64,000 nt of DNA. Origin: SW10 sp965657795 (GTDB lineage Bacteria; Verrucomicrobiota; Verrucomicrobiia; Verrucomicrobiales; Akkermansiaceae). The position numbers were made by a program, and so were the translations under genes. This document shows positions 17,121 to 25,818 of this stretch, one piece after another (the first letter of the stretch is position 1; every line of letters begins with the position of its first letter). The notes under the pieces were generated by a model that saw only the letters and a list, made by a program, of their open reading frames with translations, made no database searches and was not told the DNA's origin. The stretch is from contig CBFHQJ010000003.1 in the NCBI GenBank assembly GCA_965657795.1, positions 1 through 64,000 on the forward strand, written 5' to 3'.

Positions 17121-17732
17121 ATGCGATTTATCGTCCTCCTCGCGACTGCCGCGACCTTCCTCACAGGTTGCCGCCAGCCCGAGACAGCCATCCACGTGAC
17201 GGAGACCCGCCGTCTGACTTTGCACGACAAGGTCTATCCCGGTGATTACAAAGATGCCCCTCCAATGGGGTGGCGTCGACTCCCAGGAACCCAGTTTCGA
17301 CTCATCAACTATGTCGCGGGCGAAAACGATTCCGTCGAAATCGTGGTCGGAGAGACCCAAGGTGACCTTTTGGGCAATGCGAACCGCTGGCTGGGGCAAT
17401 TTGGCCTCACCCCGGTCCAATCACTCGAATTTCTTGGTAAAACTGCGATGCTGGGACGGGATGCCTACTTGGTCGAAGGTAAGGGGACTTACAGTCCGGG
17501 AATGGGGCGACCACCGAAAGATGGATTTGCCATGATCGGGGTGATACGGGAGAGTCCCGTGAACCTTGTGACTTTGAAAATGACAGGGCCGGCCGCCGAG
17601 GTTGAAAAACAACGGGAAGCATTCTTCGATTACATGCGCAGCTTTGAGCCAATCTACGATCATAAGATCGATTCTCCGGCAAAGGATAAAGAAGCTGAGC
17701 CGGAATCCGGAACCCAGGAAGGACGCGAGTAA
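17121..17732 (+). CDS. Predicted lipoprotein upstream of ResB
   Basis: 203 residues. N-terminus MRFIVLLATAATFLTGC with a good lipobox (LTGC, Cys 17), so probably an outer- or inner-membrane lipoprotein. The body (about 45-180) contains RLPGTQFRLINYVAG and a FFDYMRSFEP segment near the end, and it finishes with an acidic, charged tail. I do not recognise a named family. It ends 3 bases before the ResB start, so it belongs to the resB-ccsA operon and may assist cytochrome c maturation or haem delivery; that is inference from position only. Confidence 0.85.
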   Translation: MRFIVLLATAATFLTGCRQPETAIHVTETRRLTLHDKVYPGDYKDAPPMGWRRLPGTQFRLINYVAGENDSVEIVVGETQGDLLGNANRWLGQFGLTPVQSLEFLGKTAMLGRDAYLVEGKGTYSPGMGRPPKDGFAMIGVIRESPVNLVTLKMTGPAAEVEKQREAFFDYMRSFEPIYDHKIDSPAKDKEAEPESGTQEGRE

Positions 17733-17735
17733 GCC

Positions 17736-18986
17736 ATGGCCAAGAAATTTAAAGACATGTCCTTTGGGCAACGCATTTGGCGGATCGCCTCCGGTTATGA
17801 AATTGCAGTGGCGTGCTTGAGCCTGCTATTCCTGCTGACTTTTTTCGGCACGATTGAGCAGCGGTGGTTTGGCCTCTGGACGACTATACACAAGTATTTC
17901 GATTACGATTCGGTCTTCGTTCAGCCAATGAACGCAGATCAGAAATTAATCTTCTTTCCGCTTCCAGGTGCCTACTGGGTCATTGTGGTGCTTTCCATTA
18001 ACATGTTTCTGGGTGGAATCATCCGTGCCCGCAAGGGCTGGAAAAAGGCCGGGGTTCTGGTCAGCCACTTTGCGATCCTCTTTATGCTCGTTGCTGGAGC
18101 AGTCTCCAGCCTCTATAAGGAAGAGGGCAACATGAGAGTTCTCCAGGGTGAGAAATCCGATTATGCCCAAAAGCTTTTCAAGCATGACATCGAAGTCTTC
18201 GCCTTTGACGAAGAAGGTGAGCGGGAGGAGCCCGCCATCGTGCGGTCAAAAAATATCAAAGCACTCGGGAATAAGGGGCAGCTCGAGGCGACCTTCGAGC
18301 AGTTCGACTTCAAAATGGAGATCGACAAATATCTGCCTTACTCAGAGCTCGCACTGGATTCTCCCACGAGCAGACCGCCGAACGGCGAGGAGGTTGTTGA
18401 TGGGTTTTTCCTCGTCGAAGTGGACAAGGACGTAAAGACCGAGGAGCGCAACACGCCAGGTTGTTATGTCAGCATCAAGGATGAGAATGACAACTTGATC
18501 CAGAGATTGGTTCTTTGGGCCGGCAATCCCTACCCGGTGACCTTCAATCACGAAGGCAAACGTTACGGCGTGACTTATCTCATGGAGATTTGGCCCATGC
18601 CTTTCGAAGTGGAGTTGCACAAAACCTTTGGCGAAAACCACCCTGGCACGGAAATCCCGCGTTGGTTCCAAAGTGACATCACGAAAGTAGATGGCTCCAA
18701 TCGGACCGAATACGAGATCGTGATGAACGAGCCGGCTCGTCACGGAGGTTACACCCTCTATCAGGCTGGGTTTACCCGCGCCGCCGAGGGCGAAACGCCG
18801 TCCTCGACCTTTGCTGTCGTGAATAATCCCTCAGACAAATGGCCTGAGTATGCCCTGTGGGCTTCGGCCGCCGGCCTTCTTTTCCACTTCATGTATATGT
18901 TGATTCGCTTCCTGGACGGTAGCAGCAAATCCCGACGAGCATCAAAGCCCGCCTCAAATCAACCTCCAAAAATTCCGACATCGTGA
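17736..18986 (+). CDS. resB: ResB-like cytochrome c biogenesis protein
   Basis: 416 residues. Membrane segments lie near residues 23-42, 80-98 and 108-126, then a long extracytoplasmic domain (about 130-365) and a last membrane segment near 370-390, the ResB/Ccs1 layout. With CcsA, ResB forms the System II machine that moves haem across the membrane and attaches it to CxxCH motifs. Supporting details are the LTFFGTIEQ stretch in helix 1, the paired helix 2-3 region GAYWVIVVLSINMFLGG, and HGGYTLYQAGF near the end, a typical ResB motif. The stop overlaps the CcsA start by 4 bases (GTGA). Several potential client cytochromes are in this window. Confidence 0.9.
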   Translation: MAKKFKDMSFGQRIWRIASGYEIAVACLSLLFLLTFFGTIEQRWFGLWTTIHKYFDYDSVFVQPMNADQKLIFFPLPGAYWVIVVLSINMFLGGIIRARKGWKKAGVLVSHFAILFMLVAGAVSSLYKEEGNMRVLQGEKSDYAQKLFKHDIEVFAFDEEGEREEPAIVRSKNIKALGNKGQLEATFEQFDFKMEIDKYLPYSELALDSPTSRPPNGEEVVDGFFLVEVDKDVKTEERNTPGCYVSIKDENDNLIQRLVLWAGNPYPVTFNHEGKRYGVTYLMEIWPMPFEVELHKTFGENHPGTEIPRWFQSDITKVDGSNRTEYEIVMNEPARHGGYTLYQAGFTRAAEGETPSSTFAVVNNPSDKWPEYALWASAAGLLFHFMYMLIRFLDGSSKSRRASKPASNQPPKIPTS

Positions 18987-21079
18987 GTCAAAAACCACCA
19001 ACTTTGCCTGTTCAAACCAATCAGGGGCTCAATCCACTCCGATGGATTTTGGTGAGCGTTTTTTTGATCGTTGAGTTCGCTCTTATCGCTTACGCGATTC
19101 GCGGGGCAATTCCGCCCAGCGATGTTCGCGAAGTCAAGGGGTATACCCCATGGAGCGAGGAAGTCATCGCAGTGGCAGAGGCCATTCCTGTCCAGGAAGG
19201 GGGCCGCATCAAGCCTCTCCGGACATACGCTCGCTTCAAGATGATGTCTTTCCATGGCTCCCTCACGATGAAGGTGAAGGCAGGTGGCAAGGTTCATAAA
19301 ATTGGCCCGGTGGCGTGGTTGCTCGATTGCATGTTCCGCCCGGACCTCGCTGACCAACTCCCGGTTTTTCTCCTGGATGACACTGAGATCCTGAAGCCAT
19401 TCGGAATCGACGTAAAAGACCGAAGGTCCCGCCTGAGTTTCAAAGACCTAGAGGACGGAGGCGATCCGGAGCAAAATGGATTCACCCAACTCATTAACCG
19501 GGGCCGTGAGTTGCTTGAGAAGCAATCGGAGCAGGGTGAGGAATCACTCAATGATGAGGAAAAAGAAGTCGTGCGATTCGCGCAGCTTGCCCTGAATTAC
19601 ACCGGCATTCGAGATTCGATGGATATTCTGCGTGGAGGTTTGCCTCCCCTTGATCCTGCGCAATTGGCTTATGTCGATCAGGAAATTTACCAGCTGTTGA
19701 GGTCCCGAATTGATCCGGAGCAATTTAGCTTTTGGCTTCCCATCCTTCCTGAGACGGTTCAGTCGACCCAGCGTCTCGATGCCCCGCAGGCCCGTGAGTT
19801 TGAGTATGAATTGAACCGCCAGTTGAGCTTCGCACGCTTTGGTCCCGCCTGGATTCCTCCCCAGACCGGAGAGGAAGAGGAATGGCAATCGGTCGGCGCG
19901 AAGGTCGAGAAATTCCTCCAGAAAAAGCTCAGTAATTCAGTCGAGATTCTTGAGGATTTCAAGTCGCTGGAAGCTCTCAATCAAGCGGCCAAACGTCCGA
20001 ATAGTGATGAGTTTCTGAAGGCCCTGACTGAATGGCAGACCAGTCTAACCGAGCGCGCCGATGAGCGCAGTGAGGGTGATTCGGTGGCATCGGAGGTCAA
20101 TTACTACAATCGGAACTATTTTATGAGAGGCTTGGTGTTTTTCATCATCGCTTTCCTGGTTTCTGCGGTGGGCTGGATTATCAGGGAGGGGAAAGCCGGT
20201 CAGATCGTCAGTTGGATTACCGCCATTGTTTATGGCGTTGCAACGGCTTACGTCCTGGGTGGTCTGATTCATCGCTACATCATCACCGGTCGTCCGCCAG
20301 TCTCCAATCTTTACGATACCATTCCATTCATTACGGCTGGAGCAGTTGTCATTCTCGCGCTTGCTGAAGCGATGACCCGTCGAAGGGTGCTTCTCTCATT
20401 GGGAGCTGGTCTTGGGGTTATTGGCTTGTTCTTCGCCTTCAGCTTTGAGTTGGGGGATGCCAAGGATAATATGGATCCACTTCGTGCGGTTCTCGATTCC
20501 AACTACTGGCTTGCGACTCACGTCGTCTCCATCACCATCGGCTACTGCGGGGGACTTGTCGCCTGCTTCCTGTCCTTGGTTTACGTTCATCTTGCTCTTG
20601 CCGGAGTCATCAAGGATCAAAAATCCTTCCACCGTTTCATGACCCGGACCGTCTATGGAATCACCTGTTTCACTCTCTTGTTCTCCCTCGTTGGAACGAT
20701 TCTGGGAGGGATTTGGGCGAACGATTCGTGGGGACGTTTTTGGGGGTGGGATCCGAAGGAGAACGGCGCTTTGTTAATCGTTCTCTGGAGCCTGATTATT
20801 CTCCATGCCCGCCTGGCGGGTTGGATGACCGGATGGGGCCTTCATATCATGAGTATACTGGGCGGATCTGTGGTCGTCTTTTCCTGGTGGGGAGTCAATA
20901 TGCTGGAGGTTGGACTTCACTCGTATGGATTCATCGAAGGGGCATCGACCGTCTACTATTTTTACTACGTCACTCTCGTGGCAACGGGAGTTGGTGTGGC
21001 AGCGTGGCTAATCGAAAGAGCTTCCAAAACTGCTCGGGTGACACCACCGGCATCGGCCGTCGAGGCTCCGAAGGTCTAG
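18983..21079 (+). CDS. ccsA: CcsA/ResC cytochrome c biogenesis protein
   Basis: 698 residues from a GTG that overlaps the ResB stop by 4 bases. One membrane segment near residue 15-35, a long extracytoplasmic region (about 40-375, coiled-coil prone around 170-200 and 310-350), then a C-terminal integral domain of about eight segments. The haem-handling WWD-type motif is present as WGRFWGWDPKENGALLIVLW (about 579-598), with conserved histidines in VLGGLIHRYIITGRPPVSNLYDT and LATHVVSITIGY. This is the haem exporter/synthase of System II. The long N-terminal extension is larger than in short CcsA proteins but is seen in fused or extended forms. Ends in TAG; no clear terminator follows, and the 237-base gap to the sulfatase holds nothing I can name. 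Confidence 0.93.
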   Translation: MSQKPPTLPVQTNQGLNPLRWILVSVFLIVEFALIAYAIRGAIPPSDVREVKGYTPWSEEVIAVAEAIPVQEGGRIKPLRTYARFKMMSFHGSLTMKVKAGGKVHKIGPVAWLLDCMFRPDLADQLPVFLLDDTEILKPFGIDVKDRRSRLSFKDLEDGGDPEQNGFTQLINRGRELLEKQSEQGEESLNDEEKEVVRFAQLALNYTGIRDSMDILRGGLPPLDPAQLAYVDQEIYQLLRSRIDPEQFSFWLPILPETVQSTQRLDAPQAREFEYELNRQLSFARFGPAWIPPQTGEEEEWQSVGAKVEKFLQKKLSNSVEILEDFKSLEALNQAAKRPNSDEFLKALTEWQTSLTERADERSEGDSVASEVNYYNRNYFMRGLVFFIIAFLVSAVGWIIREGKAGQIVSWITAIVYGVATAYVLGGLIHRYIITGRPPVSNLYDTIPFITAGAVVILALAEAMTRRRVLLSLGAGLGVIGLFFAFSFELGDAKDNMDPLRAVLDSNYWLATHVVSITIGYCGGLVACFLSLVYVHLALAGVIKDQKSFHRFMTRTVYGITCFTLLFSLVGTILGGIWANDSWGRFWGWDPKENGALLIVLWSLIILHARLAGWMTGWGLHIMSILGGSVVVFSWWGVNMLEVGLHSYGFIEGASTVYYFYYVTLVATGVGVAAWLIERASKTARVTPPASAVEAPKV

Positions 21080-21316
21080 GAGGGTTTCCTTCCGTCGATG
21101 CCCTCTGCCGATAAGGTTTTGAAGTAACAATAAGAGTGATTGGTTGCCGGAAATCGCAGGCGTGGCCGGGATTGGAGTTTAGGGGCTTTTGAACGATGTC
21201 ACTTATTCCTAAGACGGAACCCGGGGCTGAGCAAGCTGGTCCTTCTTCCGACTGGCGCCTCCAAGGCCAAAAGTTCCTTTGTTGGGATGTCCGGCCAATT
21301 GTGCTAGGCATCCCTT

Positions 21317-22825
21317 ATGAGAATATTTTGTGCCCTCTTGGCGACGCTCCAGCTTGCGAGTGCCGCTACTCCAAACATAGTTTTTATCCTCGCGGATGAT
21401 TTGGGCTACGGCGATCTCGGCTGTTACAATCCGACTTCTAAAATCCCGACCCCGAACCTGGACAAATTGGCGGGCGAGGGCATGCGCTTTACCGACGCTC
21501 ACAGTCCGGCCACAGTCTGCACCCCGACTCGCTATAGTTTGCTCACCGGGCGCATGTGTTTTCGGACCGGCCGGTCACGCGTTTTTTCGGGGGTTGGTGG
21601 CCCATGTTTGATTGAGAAAGATCGCCTCACTCTACCAGCAATGTTGAAAACGAAAGGGTATTCGACGGCTTTGTTTGGCAAGTGGCATGTCGGTATGAGC
21701 TTCTTTGATAAAGAGGGGAAGCGAATCAGTGACCAGGGTTTGAATGGGGTGAAGCAGATTGATTACTCGAGAAAAGTCGGAGGGTCTCCCATCGAGTTTG
21801 GCTTCGATGAGTTTTATGGGACGGCTTGTTGTCCCACCACCGATTGGCTTTACGCCTTTATCGATGGCGACCGCATTCCGGTACCGCCCACCAAGCAAAT
21901 CGATAAAAGCACGCTCCCGAAGCATCCTTATGCCAATGACTGTCGGCCCGGAATGATTGCACCCAACTTTGACCTCGAGGAAGTGGATTTGGTATTCCTC
22001 GAAAAGAGCAAAAGCTTTCTCAAAACTCAAGTGAAGGAGTCGCCCGATAAGCCCTTCTTTCTACTGCACTCGATGCAAGCAGTTCACCTTCCATCATTTC
22101 CGGCGAAGCAATTCCAGGGAAAGTCCGGCTCCGGTCCTCATGGCGATTTTATTCATCAGATGGACTGGGTTGTGGGTGAGCTAATGAAGACACTAGAGGA
22201 CCTCGGCGTCGCGGGAAATACCATCGTGATGTTCGGTTCGGATAATGGTCCGGAAGTTCCTTCGGTGATCGCGATGCGGCGTGATCATGGCCACGACGGC
22301 GCAAAGCCCTGGCGCGGGGTCAAGCGTGATCAGTGGGAAGGTGGTCACCGCACTCCCTTGATCGTGAAGTGGCCCGGGGTGGTGAAGCCGGGTTCAACCA
22401 GCGACGAGATTGTCAGTCTCACCGATGTCTTTGCCACTTGTGCGACGACGACCGGGGCAAACTTTACGAGCGACGCCGGCGAGGATAGTTTTGATCTGAC
22501 TCCAGTCCTGAAAGGGGAGAAAATCGAGGAGCCTATTCGGTCTTACCTGCTCCAACAAACCTTCGCAATGAAGCTCTCGATCCGTCAGGGCAATTGGAAA
22601 TATATCGATCACAAAGGTTCCGGTGGGAACAACTACGAGAGGAAAAACGAATGGTCGATGGGGCAATATGCTCTCCCCGACACTGATCCGGACGCTCCTG
22701 GCCAGCTCTACAATTTGAAGGATGATCCCGGCGAAACGACAAATCTGTATTCCAAGCATCCGGAGGTGGTTGCCAGGCTGAAGGCCTTACTTGAGGTGTC
22801 AAAGGAGTCGGGTCGCACAAAGTAG
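21317..22825 (+). CDS. Type I sulfatase (arylsulfatase A-like)
   Basis: 502 residues with a signal peptide (about 1-16, ending ASAA). The metal-binding start NIVFILADDLGYGDLGCYNP is followed by the sulfatase signature VCTPTRYSLLTGR with Cys 68 in the CxPxR context, the residue converted to formylglycine. FGKWHVG and later VMFGSDNGPE supply further metal and substrate residues. Exported type I sulfatases remove sulfate esters from polysaccharides such as algal or animal glycans. It ends 9 bases before the start of the small cytochrome c gene, and the two are probably cotranscribed. No formylglycine-generating enzyme is encoded here; the FGE-like domain at 32.7-34.0 kb belongs to an EgtB/SenA-type protein. 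Confidence 0.94.
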   Translation: MRIFCALLATLQLASAATPNIVFILADDLGYGDLGCYNPTSKIPTPNLDKLAGEGMRFTDAHSPATVCTPTRYSLLTGRMCFRTGRSRVFSGVGGPCLIEKDRLTLPAMLKTKGYSTALFGKWHVGMSFFDKEGKRISDQGLNGVKQIDYSRKVGGSPIEFGFDEFYGTACCPTTDWLYAFIDGDRIPVPPTKQIDKSTLPKHPYANDCRPGMIAPNFDLEEVDLVFLEKSKSFLKTQVKESPDKPFFLLHSMQAVHLPSFPAKQFQGKSGSGPHGDFIHQMDWVVGELMKTLEDLGVAGNTIVMFGSDNGPEVPSVIAMRRDHGHDGAKPWRGVKRDQWEGGHRTPLIVKWPGVVKPGSTSDEIVSLTDVFATCATTTGANFTSDAGEDSFDLTPVLKGEKIEEPIRSYLLQQTFAMKLSIRQGNWKYIDHKGSGGNNYERKNEWSMGQYALPDTDPDAPGQLYNLKDDPGETTNLYSKHPEVVARLKALLEVSKESGRTK

Positions 22826-22834
22826 TTCCACGCA

Positions 22835-23524
22835 ATGAATCTCATGAAAACCGGGCTTCTTTTTCTCGCTCTATCCCTGGCTGCCCATGCTCTCGATTAC
22901 AAACGCGACGTCATGCCGATCTTTAAAGAAAAGTGCTACGATTGTCATAGCTCTCAAGCAAAGAAGGTGAAAGGTGGCTTGCGGCTTGATGATGGGGAAC
23001 ATTTCTTCAAGAGGTTTGCCAAGAACGAGGTCGTCGTCCCCGGGGACTGGGACGCCAGCTATCTCTTTGTGACTCTCGTGATGCCGCAACATGAAAAGGG
23101 TGCCATGCCGCCCAAGAACAAAGGCGATTCACTGACGGAAAAGGAGATCAGAACGGTGGCCGAATGGATTCATGAGGGAGCTAAAATTGGAAGAGAAAAG
23201 GGAAAGGCCGGTCCTGATAATTGGCACCCTGAAAAGTTACTGAAATTTAAAGATGGGCGAGTCGTGACCGAGCAATTTGGTGAAGCTCCAAAGGTTGAGA
23301 AAGTTGAGCCCAAATGGGAGACGTGGACCAATGAAGAGGGGAAGGAGATCATTGCCCGGTTCCATGGCCTGAAAAAAGAGAAAGTGGATTTCGAACTCAA
23401 AAACGGCAAGCGGGTCGCTTATCCGCTCGAGAAACTTTCAAAGGAGAGTCAGGCTAAAGTGAAGGCTTTGATTGCCGGAGGTGGAATGGGGATGTCGGCA
23501 CAAGAGGAGATGGCGCCGGAGTGA
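22835..23524 (+). CDS. Planctomycete-type cytochrome c with SHD1-like C-terminal domain
   Basis: 229 residues; signal peptide MNLMKTGLLFLALSLAAHA (an ATG 9 bases downstream is also possible). A cytochrome c domain (about 22-115) carries CYDCH at 34-38 and ends with EIRTVAEWIHEGAKIG, matching the PSCyt1 domain of the DUF1549/1553 protein. After a linker, residues about 160-215 (WTNEEGKEIIARFHGLKKE ... VAYPLEKLSKESQAKVKAL) resemble the SLA1 homology 1 (SHD1) domain that Verrucomicrobiota often add to exported proteins. Haem would be attached by the ResB/CcsA pair encoded just upstream. Likely a periplasmic electron carrier associated with the sulfatase operon; its partner is unknown. Confidence 0.88.
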   Translation: MNLMKTGLLFLALSLAAHALDYKRDVMPIFKEKCYDCHSSQAKKVKGGLRLDDGEHFFKRFAKNEVVVPGDWDASYLFVTLVMPQHEKGAMPPKNKGDSLTEKEIRTVAEWIHEGAKIGREKGKAGPDNWHPEKLLKFKDGRVVTEQFGEAPKVEKVEPKWETWTNEEGKEIIARFHGLKKEKVDFELKNGKRVAYPLEKLSKESQAKVKALIAGGGMGMSAQEEMAPE

Positions 23525-23547
23525 AACAGTGTTGTCAATAAGGCTGC

Positions 23548-24366
23548 ATGAGTTACGTTGTCATCACGAGCAGGGAGAGAGAAGAACTGGTCGACCTCTT
23601 CTTTAAACTTCGCAAAAAAGGGGAGCAATATCCCCACGCACGGGCGGAGGCTCTGACCGCGCTTCGTTGTCTGAAGGCCGTGCACTCGAATGCGATTGAA
23701 GACAAAAAGGTGGATCGAATTTTCCTGCAGGTCCTCTTGCATGGAGCCGGCGTGAAGGACAAGTCGCTCATCGCCAATCACTATAATAATGCTTCCAACG
23801 AACTCCGCGGGCAGGAAGAGATTTTGAGGTCCCTGGAGAAGCAGGCGGAAAGTTCGACGCCTTTCTCGCTTTCGATGCTTTTGGAGATGCACCGTGGCAT
23901 GTTTGAGAAGAGCTGGCCTGACGCGGCGGGCCGCTTCCGGCAGGGAGAAGTTCGTATTGCCAATATGGCCCACCGGCCTCCGCACTTTTCAAAAGTGCAG
24001 GAGCAACTCTTCCAAGCCTTTGCCTCAATCCACGAACGCTTGTTTGCAATCAAGGAGGTCACCCCCGACAATTTCTTTGAGATTCTCCAGCTCTCAGCTG
24101 AAGTCCACTATCTGATGGCCCAGGTTCACCCTTTCGAGGATGGTAACGGACGGGTCGCCCGCGCCGCCGGTGACTACGCCATGCTGGTGCACGGCTTTCT
24201 TTATGATGTCATCATACAGGATTACCGGAACTATTACCTCGATGCCATGTCGGAGAGTTCAACGCATGACACCGCGCCGCTCCGCCACTTCATCGAGTAT
24301 AGTTATCTCGAAACTCTCCGCCGGATCGCGGGCTTTTTTGAGCTCGTTGAAAACGACGGCAAGTGA
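23548..24366 (+). CDS. Fic domain protein with an N-terminal inhibitory-type motif
   Basis: 272 residues, cytoplasmic, full length. The Fic core HPFEDGNGRVARA begins at residue 194 and has every catalytic position (HxFxDGNGRxxR), so it should transfer AMP (or another nucleotide) to a protein hydroxyl. Upstream, HSNAIED at residues 46-52 fits the (S/T)xxxE inhibitory helix of class II Fic proteins, whose glutamate blocks the ATP gamma-phosphate site; self-inhibition would explain why no antitoxin gene is adjacent. The last position is D rather than the usual G/N. Its TGA lies directly against the stop of the convergent sulfatase gene, the two forming the palindrome TGATCA. Confidence 0.92.
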   Translation: MSYVVITSREREELVDLFFKLRKKGEQYPHARAEALTALRCLKAVHSNAIEDKKVDRIFLQVLLHGAGVKDKSLIANHYNNASNELRGQEEILRSLEKQAESSTPFSLSMLLEMHRGMFEKSWPDAAGRFRQGEVRIANMAHRPPHFSKVQEQLFQAFASIHERLFAIKEVTPDNFFEILQLSAEVHYLMAQVHPFEDGNGRVARAAGDYAMLVHGFLYDVIIQDYRNYYLDAMSESSTHDTAPLRHFIEYSYLETLRRIAGFFELVENDGK

Positions 24367-25818
24367 TCAAGGTTTCAAGCCGGATCCGGATCGTTTGGTG
24401 AATTTAGCGAGTTGCTTGATGACTTCCTGATTCGCGGGATCGGCGGCGACGTTCTTCCAGAGATTACCGTGGAAGTCGATGAGAGTGATGTCCTCGAGTT
24501 TGCCGGTGTGGTCTTTTCTGCGCCATTCGGTGTAGCGATAGCGATCGGTACGGAGACTGGTTCCGAGGACTCTGCCGACGCCGGGTTTGCCTTTGTAATA
24601 CTGGCTGAAGGCTCCCTTTTTCCAGGGAGTATCGGGCTTGCTCAAAACAGGTTTGAGTGAGACTCCGTGCAGGTTTTGAGGGACAGGCAAGCCCCCGAGT
24701 TCGCAGAGAGTGGGGAAGAGGTCGACGAGTTCGGTGAGCGCTTTGGTTCGTTGCCCTTTCTTCTGGCCGGGAGCGGCGATGATGAGCGGGACTTTGGCCG
24801 CGACCTCATAGGTGGTGTGCTTGCACCATTCGCCGTAGTCGCCGAGGTAGTAACCGTGGTCGCCCCAGAGAACGATGATGGTGTTCTTGGCGAGTCCGGT
24901 TTCGTCGAGAGTTTTGATGAGTCGGCCAACTTGCGCGTCCATGAAGCTGACTGCCGCGCGATACCCGTGAATGAGTTCGCGGGTCTTGGCGTCATCGAGC
25001 ACCTTGGCCTTCTTGGAAATGTCCGAGTAGTTTTTGAGTTCTCCCCAAGAGGATCCATCGTAGGGGAGGCCGTTGATCATCTTGTCGCGCGAAGGGACTC
25101 TGATTTTGCTGCGATCATAAAGATCCCAGTATTTGCCGGGAGCATTGAAGGGGAGGTGTGGTTTTGTGAACCCGACGGCCAGGAAAAATGGTTTTTCATT
25201 GTCGGCGTAGTTCTTCAAACGGGCCACGGCGGCTTTGGCGACGGCGCCATCGGAGTAAACATCATCGCTGACATCTCCGCCATTTTCGCTGGCGGGGCCA
25301 TTGGAGCGCACTCCGGTTTCCTTTTGAATTCGGGTGGCTTTCTTGTGCTTAGCGATGCCTGCAGGCGAGGCATATTGTTGGCCGAGTCCACGCCGGGGCT
25401 TTTCCGACCAACCTTGCGGGAAATCGTCGTTGGAGGCGTGGTAAATTTTACCCAGCGAGATGGTTTCATAGCCATGCGCCTTGAAATGCTGCGGAAGGGA
25501 GAGGGTATCCGGATTCATCTCGCGCATGGGAGTTTTGTAGTTCCAGCAGCGAGTGGTTTGTGGCCGAAGGCCGGTCATGAGGCTGGCTCGTGAAGCTCCG
25601 CATACGGCAACCTGGCAGTAGGTTCGTTCGAAGATCGTTCCGCGTGCCGCAAGGGCGTTAATGTTTGGCGAGTGGATCTCCTTGTTGCCAAAGCAATAGA
25701 GTTCCGGCCTTAAGTCGTCCACTGCGATAAAGAGGACGTTGGTCTTACTGTGGGCAAGACCACAAATTACAAGAGCGGTTGCTCCGATGAGAGTTTTTAG
25801 TTTTAGGTTGAGCATCAT
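24367..25818 (-). CDS. Type I sulfatase (iduronate-2-sulfatase-like)
   Basis: 483 residues with a signal peptide (about 1-24). TNVLFIAVDDLRPELYCFG at the mature N-terminus and HSPNINALAARGTIFERTYCQ are the iduronate-2-sulfatase type of metal-site sequence. The formylglycine signature is VCGASRASLMTGLRP with Cys 73; the usual Pro is replaced by Ala (CxAxR), a variant accepted by formylglycine-generating enzymes. GFTKPHLPFNAPGKYWDLYD and LWGDHGYYLGDYGEWCKHTTYE are also typical of the iduronate-sulfatase branch. The ATG overlaps the stop of the CNNM gene by 4 bases, so translation is probably coupled. Likely an exported glycan sulfatase. Confidence 0.93.
   Translation of the reverse strand: MMLNLKLKTLIGATALVICGLAHSKTNVLFIAVDDLRPELYCFGNKEIHSPNINALAARGTIFERTYCQVAVCGASRASLMTGLRPQTTRCWNYKTPMREMNPDTLSLPQHFKAHGYETISLGKIYHASNDDFPQGWSEKPRRGLGQQYASPAGIAKHKKATRIQKETGVRSNGPASENGGDVSDDVYSDGAVAKAAVARLKNYADNEKPFFLAVGFTKPHLPFNAPGKYWDLYDRSKIRVPSRDKMINGLPYDGSSWGELKNYSDISKKAKVLDDAKTRELIHGYRAAVSFMDAQVGRLIKTLDETGLAKNTIIVLWGDHGYYLGDYGEWCKHTTYEVAAKVPLIIAAPGQKKGQRTKALTELVDLFPTLCELGGLPVPQNLHGVSLKPVLSKPDTPWKKGAFSQYYKGKPGVGRVLGTSLRTDRYRYTEWRRKDHTGKLEDITLIDFHGNLWKNVAADPANQEVIKQLAKFTKRSGSGLKP

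Noticed and set aside
21080..21316. Short plus-strand ORF in the ccsA-sulfatase gap
   Set aside because: The ORF from 21196 overlaps the sulfatase start in another frame and has no protein-like features or ribosome binding site.
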